From Cornus controversa (Eukaryota; Streptophyta; Magnoliopsida; Cornales; Cornaceae): a DNA stretch of 64,000 nt. A program made the position numbers and the translations under genes. Location: the NCBI GenBank assembly GCA_026545225.1, contig CM048845.1, forward strand, positions 16,213,001 to 16,277,000, given 5' to 3'. Under the pieces are notes generated by a model. That model was not told the DNA's origin. It saw nothing but the letters and a program-made list of their open reading frames with translations, and searched no databases. This document shows positions 58,001-64,000 of this stretch, in pieces (the stretch's first letter is position 1; the number at the start of each line of letters is the position of its first letter).

Positions 58001-60041
58001 AAAGCCCAAATAGAGTCTCCTCCCCTTAAAAGTATCTCCTATTTCTCTCCTGCCATAGACCTCACCATAAACATAGAGGGTCACCCTCTAGGTATCTTGA
58101 ACTTGCTTTCCTATTATACATCCCAAGCTTTGAGCGTGCTCCTCATGGAAAATGGCATGACCCAATTGGTACCAAATACGGCAAGAAGCAACTCTCACTC
58201 CTCCCGTGCCACTGAACAATATAAAAGGAGGTGATGCACTGTATTCTGCGATTGTTTGGCAATTAATATTAATGAACAATAGTTCTCAAACACTAGATTG
58301 AGAAATAATAATTAGAACTAGGTAGTTAATTGTCAAGTTCATGCTAATGTTATATTGCCTTTCTATATCATCTTTTTACTGAGTAATTGGTGTAGTCATT
58401 AGTTACTTGCCAAAGATTAGTATATTATAACTATCACTCGCAGAATGCTACAAATTGGACAAAATGTCAAAAATATAGCAGTCGAAGTATGCATTGAGTA
58501 TTAATCTCTAGATCTGTACAACATGATTATATACAGATAGAATAAAAATTGCATATCTCATTGTATGTTCTGCTTACATGGGTTGCTGGGAGCGGAAACT
58601 GGAGATAGACTTAACCTTTTACTGTTTGACGCCATTTTTACACAAAATGGCTGCTCTCAAACTTGAACCTTTCACCTAATACTTGTTAGAATGTGCTTTT
58701 ACAATTGCACCAATCAATTATCCCTTATATATAAACATAATAGTTATAACAAATTTTTATAATTTGTTACAATCATTTGGTCAATTTCTAACTCCCCTCC
58801 TTTGTTGTAGGTTTGTCTCAAAATACTATGTAGGCCCAGTGTTTTCATATTAATCATGTTAATGGATCTGAGTAGTTTGAAGAGATCTTCGGTGACTGTC
58901 ATCTCGTTATGTGGTTATATATAGGGCTATTAACTAATTGTATCATCCTTGTATGTTGCCATGTTAGACCCCGTATAGAAAATGAATTGCACTCGAGAAA
59001 GTATTTATATGTCAGCTTCTGGTTGTTAACCTTGTTTTCAGGGATGGGGTTAGAAACAATAGTTATTTTGCAATTCTTTAATCACATGTTCACTTGTGAA
59101 ATTTGGAGAAGCAGTGGGTTTATTATATCAATCTTTGTATCAGATATAAACCAAGATTGACATATGAAGAAAATTTTCATATTTAACCTTGAAACTGAGT
59201 TGATAGCTGTTTTGTTTTTCCAGGTGATAGTCCTTCTTCTACTGACCTCTGGAAGAGATCCTGGTATAGTTCCTCGTAATGCACACCCTCCAGAGCCAGA
59301 AAGTTATGATTGTTCCGAAACTGAGGCTGGCAAAACACCACAGTTACGTTTGCCTCGAACCAAGGATGTAGTTGTGAATGGAGCAACTGTGAGGATCAAA
59401 TACTGTGATACCTGCATGCTTTATAGACCTCCGCGTTGTTCACACTGTTCAATATGCAATAACTGTGTGGAGCGATTTGACCATCACTGCCCTTGGGTTG
59501 GACAGTGTATTGGATTGGTAATGGAAATTTTTAGATTAAATTCTCATATTCTGTAGATCCAACTAGTGGCATTTACAAAACTTGCATCTCAATATTCTAT
59601 TGGACCTATGGTCTTCCAACCTGTCTTTTTAGTTTTTTTTTTCTCATTCTTATACTCAGGTTAGTTATTTATTTATGGTGGTTAACTGATTGTTCATCTT
59701 TTGATTCTAATCAAATGGTTGCTCATAATGTACACACACTACTTTTTGCATCCTAAAAAAAGCCACCCTGTAAATTGACAGGGATGTCTAACATGGTTGT
59801 CTGTTCAAGACAGAAACCTCAAAACCCAAGTGCTCTAACATGGTACCTGTGCCAGAGTATAGAAACTTCAAAAGGGAGTAAAATGGACCTGGCAGGTGAG
59901 ATAGCAGGAAAATATTAAGCGGAGGTGATCTTGAAATTATGAATTGAAAAAGTAGAAATAAGCAGCTGTTTCTGGTATGCATTTCCTCAGAAGTCAGAAC
60001 TGATTCTGCCCAGGGGAGTAGCGGAGGCTGATTGACTTTGT

Positions 60042-60074
<33 letters not shown>

Positions 60075-61483
60075 GAGGGTTTTGGTGGTTTTTAGGTATG
60101 GAGAAGGGGTATCTAGTCGTGTCACATTTTGGACCACTGATTAAAAAAAGAGAAAAGAGAGTGATTTTATACCAAATTGATAATTTTGTACCTGTTATTG
60201 TATGAGCATCAATTCCTCAATTTTTTGTATATCTTTTGCTGATGATATTACTTAATTTATGCATACATTAGCCTATTCTTTCTGAATTAGTAATGGGAGA
60301 TTATGTCATTTAATTTGATGACTTGCTACTTTGTTGATGTCCATTTGTTACATTGACTCAATTACAAGGTGTCAAGGCTATGCCTCAAATATATGCATGG
60401 ACCATGATGATGTTTTGAATTTGACTTATCTCTTGATTCTGGGTGCAGCGGAATTACCGGTTCTTCTTCATGTTTGTCTTCTCAGCAACTCTTCTTTGCA
60501 TATATGTATTTGGATTTTGTTGGCTTTACATCACGAGGATCATGGATAGCGAGAGAACATCAATCTGGAAGGCAATGATTAGGACTCCTGCTTCTATTGC
60601 ATTGATAATTTACAGTTTCATAGCAGTCTGGTTTGTAGGAGGCCTTTCTGTCTTCCATCTCTATCTCATCAGTACAAACCAGGTAAAGACTACTCTTTGG
60701 TCATGATGTCTGTTATGTTTTTGCATCCCTCTGGTCGTCCAACCTCATATGCAGTGCTCCACATCAAGGTATGAGGGGATTTCTTTGTTCTACTTAAAAG
60801 TCCAGAAACACACTGTGATTCAAATTTCTATTAAAGCAAGTATTTCCCCTCCTGTACCATTTTGTGGCATGCTGTACTGGTGGCTAACCAATTCTTGGAT
60901 TCCTCTAAAATTAAACATCTCCAGCTTGACGATAGAGAGTTGTGTGCTTTTGCAGTCTACCTATGAAAACTTCAGATACCGATATGATCGACGAGCCAAC
61001 CCATATAACAAAGGGATGATCAACAACTTCAAGGAGATTTTCTGCACTAGCATTCCTCCATCTAAGAACAAATTTCGGGCAAAGGTTCCAAAAGAGCCTG
61101 GAATTCCACCTCGTGTGGTGGGTGGAAGTTTTGTTGGTCCAGGCATGGGGAAAGGTGCGAGTGACATAGAAATGGGAAGGAAGCCTGCTTGGGATGATAC
61201 AGTTGTTACTGATGGTGAATTCGAAGAAGGGCAGCTGAGCAACAATTCTGATCTGGACAAGGATGGTGGGCTCACCGACGTGTCCCCCGATCTAAGTAGG
61301 ATCAATCTTTCTGAGGGCACAGAGGGACGAGGTATTCTACATCCAAGACGCTCGAGTTGGGGAAGGAGAAGTGGAAACTGGGACTTATCACCAGAAGTTC
61401 TTGCTATGGCATCTAGAGTCGGGGAGTCAAATAGAATCTCTGGTTTAAGTAATGGCAACCTAATAATGGAGACTCAGCAATGA
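48935..61483 (+). CDS. PAT: DHHC-type protein S-acyltransferase, five exons, 445 aa
   Basis: Exons 48935-49033, 56056-56238, 59224-59517, 60449-60682 and 60956-61483 join in frame at GT-AG borders and give 445 residues. The enzyme adds palmitate to cysteines of membrane proteins. The start [12 protein letters not shown] and [20 protein letters not shown] match plant PATs of the AtPAT05-07 type. Membrane helices fall near residues 47-65, 78-101, 197-220 and 236-264. The DPG motif is at 106-108, the cysteine-rich domain at about 153-196 ([15 protein letters not shown]), and DHHC at 180-183 with catalytic Cys183. The usual TTxE motif reads STYE (271-274), a conservative change. A polar tail of about 150 residues is cytosolic and contains an NPYNKG...FKEIF stretch like the PaCCT motif. 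Introns are 7022, 2985, 931 and 273 bp; the first holds a decayed LTR element. The gene looks intact. Confidence 0.95.
49049..49093 (+). repeat. (CT)n(AT)n microsatellite beside the first splice donor
   Basis: A CT run of about 14-15 units followed by AT units begins about 15 bp after the exon 1 donor of the S-acyltransferase gene. Length variation here is likely between individuals. Confidence 0.85.
51205..51990. other. Compositionally foreign insert, possibly organellar DNA
   Basis: About 0.8 kb without retroelement similarity separates the protease and linker parts of the Tat-like element. Its base composition is more balanced than the surroundings (runs such as GTCGCATTGCTATTGC, CACCTCCGCGGGCGAATAT, GGGGCGTAACGTTGTGAACC), in the style of plant mitochondrial spacer DNA. 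Short direct repeats sit at both edges (TTTCCAATGGTCGTTTCA at about 51147 and 51186; GAAATGGGCACACC at about 52004 and 52059), as seen at non-homologous repair joints. I recognise no organellar gene in it, so the origin is a hypothesis. Confidence 0.35.
55658..55721. repeat. 32-bp tandem duplication
   Basis: AAAGCCAAGTTTGTATATAT...GAATTGAT is repeated twice head to tail, near the right end of the Tat-like LTR. Confidence 0.85.
56724..56845. repeat. 53-bp tandem repeat, 2.3 copies, in intron 2
   Basis: Copies start at 56724, 56777 and 56830 with AACCATGC(T/C)ATCT and share CTACCCACAAAGAAAGATGT. They lie in intron 2 of the S-acyltransferase gene. Confidence 0.85.
57600..57780. repeat. Degenerate AGACTTCTAAATGAA repeat in intron 2
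   Basis: Several imperfect copies of an AGACTTCTaAaTGAa-like unit (spacing about 25-45 bp) run through this stretch. No coding potential. Confidence 0.5.
57803..58270 (-). mobile_element. L1-type LINE 3' fragment in intron 2
   Basis: Minus-strand pieces read [11 protein letters not shown], then [15 protein letters not shown]-like and [20 protein letters not shown], which match the zinc-binding C-terminal end of plant L1 ORF2. The 3' end carries the ACTTATCAAAAAAAATATTC type of A-rich tail (plus-strand T run at 57802-57810). The 5' end is truncated, as usual. It lies antisense in intron 2 of the S-acyltransferase gene. Confidence 0.65.
60042..60073 (+). repeat. Run of 32 consecutive G in intron 3
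   Basis: An uninterrupted poly-G tract of 32 bases lies between exons 3 and 4 of the S-acyltransferase gene, on the transcribed-RNA sense strand. It could form a G-quadruplex in DNA or pre-mRNA. Exact length is uncertain because long G runs are prone to sequencing error. Confidence 0.85.
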
Positions 61484-62702
61484 CATGAATTATTTGGTGT
61501 GATTTAAACGGGGAAAGTGAATTGACAATGGCTAAAGAGAGAAAAAAGAAGAAAAGGAAAACATTTAAGGATTGAGTGGGGTATGATTGAGTTGTGACTC
61601 TCGGGTTGTCATTCTTTGACATAGCTAAACCGTGCTATTGTGTGTATATGATAATATATTTATGGGGATTTGACTCTGCTTGCATAGTTGTATCTCATGA
61701 ATTGTATGTTCCAATATATTTGTTGTTGGGTGTTACTAGTAGTCCTGGCCCTTGATGAATCTCTCTCTCTCTCTCTTTAAATTTATTTTTCTTCTTGGAT
61801 AGGCAAGTCACACGCACCTATCCATTTGTGAGAGTGCATTGCAAAATCAAACTCTGGAGTAACTAATGAGATGTTTGTTGGGAATCGTATTGAAATACCC
61901 ATCTCTCAAGAAAAAAAGAAAAGCTTGTAGGGAATGGTTATGGTTGCAAAGATGGCAACCCTAGCGCGATTCATATAGGTTTCTCTCTCTCTCTCGCATC
62001 TGTATGACAATTTCCAAGAGTTGGGAATGGCTGAGCGTTCTGTGGGAGAACTCTTCTCCATCTCATTTCTTAATATTCCGTGCTGGGGCCTTGCAATTAC
62101 GTGCGCATGAACATCCATTTCTCTGCAGCAGCACAAAAGTCAAACCGGTTCGGTACTATGCCTGCAAATCCAATCACAAAAGCAAAAACAAAGGTCTACA
62201 TGTAACATGCTCTACTGGGTTCTTCTGGATGCGAAGCTATCCACGCCGTTGTTAGGATCCCAAAATTAGCCATCAGAAAGAGGGCTAGCTCAGACACAAC
62301 CTTAGTGTTGTTTCATTAACCTGAAAGTAAAACTGCATACATCTAATTCTTTCCAACCCTCGCAATGACGGATATCGGAGGTTTTGCACGAGTGAGGAAG
62401 GTTGGAAATGGGACTATTTATTAAACAGGTGGTAGACAAGAATAATAATCATGTAGACCGGAGTTGTACTACCGTTCTATCAAAAGCCCAAATTTAAAAC
62501 TAAAGCATGTTCCATCCTCCAAAATACACAGAACTAATATGAGAACCAAATTTTAGAGCACTAGTAAATATAAATGATACCCAAGATGAGGGTCATGGTA
62601 CCAAAAATGCAAAACATTTTCAACTGAGAGTTTAACCAATGGGGGACGGAACAAAGAAAATAGATCTTAAAGCTGAGAATGGAGGCCAATGCCTTTTGGT
62701 CT
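61484..62702. other. Convergent intergenic region between PAT and TIM8
   Basis: It contains the 3' untranslated region of the S-acyltransferase gene (with AATAATATATTTATGG near 61660 and TGTATGTT near 61702 as possible processing signals), short CT runs at 61761-61779 and 61982-61997, and the 3' untranslated region of TIM8 on the other strand. No other gene seen. Confidence 0.5.
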
Positions 62703-62891
62703 TCAGTGCATGGACTGAAAGCGTTTCATGATGATGAGACTCATATCCATATAGCGCTGAGCACAGTTGGAAAGGCAAGTTGATTCACTGGAGCTGAACT
62801 TGCTTCCAGGAGTACTAGTGATGCATTTGTCCCAGCATACATTTGTAAGCTTTGCCACCATCTCATTGAGCATGGCTTTTTGCTTTTCTTG
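62703..62891 (-). CDS. TIM8: TIM8 small mitochondrial import chaperone, last exon
   Basis: A 189-bp terminal exon follows an ATGCAG acceptor (62897-62892) and encodes 62 residues and a stop. It reads QEKQKAMLNEMVAKLTNVCW, then DKCITSTPGSKFSSSESTCL, then SNCAQRYMDMSLIIMKRFQS, then MH. The twin CX3C motifs (CWDKC and CLSNC) define the small Tim family, and CITSxPGSKFSSSES with QRYMDMS.IIMKRF is specific to TIM8. With TIM13 it forms a hexamer in the intermembrane space that carries hydrophobic precursors to the inner membrane. Plant TIM8 is about 77 residues, so the missing first exon should encode only about 15. I do not find it upstream to 64000, so the intron is probably longer than 1.1 kb. 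It is convergent with the S-acyltransferase gene. Confidence 0.93.
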   Translation of the reverse strand, partial: QEKQKAMLNEMVAKLTNVCWDKCITSTPGSKFSSSESTCLSNCAQRYMDMSLIIMKRFQSMH

Positions 62892-64000
62892 CTGCATGGA
62901 ATCAGAAATCAGAATCACATAATGGTAAAAGGCAGTGCTGCTCTCCGCAGTCCAAAAACACAGAAAAGTAAACAAATTATATTATCAATCCCATAAGGTT
63001 GACAAGGTCTATTAATTTATTCTCTACTCGGTTAGTTGAAGTCTGATTTTTATGGACACTAAACTTGGTTTTGAAACAAACAAGCCATAGATGGTATGAA
63101 TGAAGTCTAGGTACATTGATAGTTGGCTCCACATGGAAGCTTATGTACACTATTGCAACTGGGAGTGAAAAATCTTCCCCCTTCTCAGCAATTGTTAGTA
63201 GGTTAAACGAATTAAACAGCATTCATGATCCTAGGTAACTTGAAATCTCATGTATGGAATGACCTCACACAGTTGCACACACTAACAACAAACAGAGCAA
63301 TTTAAAAGGTGCAAAAGTTCATATAAAATACAATTTTTAGCCACAAATTGAATCAACTATTGCATATAGGATAGATTCAGGGATCTCAGTTGTTGAATCA
63401 TAATTACATGTATACACTTATAAAAAAAACATAATTACATTACATGTATTAATCAAAGGAAGGATTAGGGCTTTAAAAAGACATAATTACATGTATTAAT
63501 CAAAGGAAGGCTTAGGGCTTTAAATGAGCCAAGTCAAGCCAAGTAGTGGGTTGCTCATGCTGGAGTCTAAAATTCAACAAGCTAAAGAATGTGATCAAGC
63601 TTGACTCACTTGTATGATCCGATTGCAAGTGAGACTCTAACCAAGTAAAGTACAGTTAAAGCTCAAGTAGTTTAATATTTTATATAGTCTTTGAATGCTC
63701 ATTATCTTATCAAGCCGAATTTAGGTTAGTCTAAATAAAGATGAGCTTCAAAATGTGATCAAGTCTGCCTCTTCCATCTCAGAAATCGAACTCGGGGGAG
63801 CCTTCAACCAAGCCAATCACCAACCAAGTTTGTGTAGCTTGGTTCATAATACAGCCATAGGAAAGCATATGAACCAACTTAAATACAATTATTCCACCTT
63901 TATGATTTGCCACAAATTGTATCCCTACATTTTCACTCTCAAAAAGTACCTCCCGTTCACAAAGCATCATTTACTCTCACTATCTCAATTCATGTCATTC
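62892..64000. other. Presumed TIM8 intron or upstream DNA
   Basis: No exon 1 of TIM8 and no other gene is recognised. A tandem duplication of about 50 bp (63429-63480 and 63481-63528, sharing ATGTATTAATCAAAGGAAGG) and AAGCTCAAG/TCAAGC-rich sequence (63530-63740), similar in style to hAT subterminal DNA, are present. Confidence 0.45.

Noticed and set aside
60961-61458. 165-codon minus-strand frame in the last S-acyltransferase exon
   Set aside because: It is the antisense shadow of exon 5; exon 5 continues the DHHC protein with correct splice sites.
62892-62975. N-terminal extension of TIM8 starting MFTFLCFW
   Set aside because: The extra 28 codons are intron sequence: a clear ATGCAG acceptor precedes QEKQKAM and known TIM8 proteins start differently.

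Overview
The window is nuclear DNA of a dicot (eudicot) plant. It is AT-rich, its introns have GT-AG ends, it carries eukaryotic tRNA genes with internal promoters, and its repeats are those of plant genomes: L1 LINEs, Ty3/gypsy and Ty1/copia LTRs, hAT and Mutator-like elements, and Helitrons. No bacterial, viral or CRISPR-like system is present. Five host loci are well supported: the 5' end of a SWEET sugar-transporter gene (1-558, minus), two convergent tRNA genes (Gln-UUG, Lys-CUU, near 12.5 kb), a complete five-exon DHHC protein S-acyltransferase gene (48935-61483, plus) and the last exon of the mitochondrial import chaperone TIM8 (62703-62891, minus).

Layout. 1-0.7 kb: SWEET promoter and first exons. 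1.6-10.2 kb: decayed repeats, namely a tandem repeat, a long fold-back element, a hAT-like element, the 5' half of an L1 LINE, a hairpin MITE and a Mutator-like TIR element. 12.4-12.8 kb: the tRNA pair. 13.3-31.4 kb: one composite block. The two halves of what looks like a single L1 LINE (minus strand) flank a 2.3-kb tandem duplication carrying a kelch-like gene relic. Copy 1 is bare. Copy 2 has been inflated to 12.4 kb by a solo LTR, a young 8.4-kb Athila/Tat-like gag-protease element with nearly identical LTRs, and a hAT element. Removing the three insertions returns copy 2 to about 2.31 kb, against 2.32 kb for copy 1.

33.3-35.45 kb: a Helitron (minus) that carries exon-intron pieces of a 2-oxoglutarate/Fe(II) dioxygenase gene; a 265-bp relative with matching ends lies at 40.17-40.43 kb. 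36.2-48.2 kb: four solo or LTR-like units, one of them nested in a hAT element. 48.7-64 kb: the gene-bearing end. The S-acyltransferase gene has a 7.0-kb first intron holding a decayed Tat-like LTR element, and that element is itself interrupted by a compositionally foreign segment of about 0.8 kb. Its third intron has a run of 32 G.

The host genes do not form a pathway: SWEET moves sugar across membranes, the DHHC enzyme palmitoylates proteins, and TIM8 escorts inner-membrane proteins through the mitochondrial intermembrane space. The window is mainly a record of transposition, local duplication and LTR-LTR recombination between ordinary plant genes.
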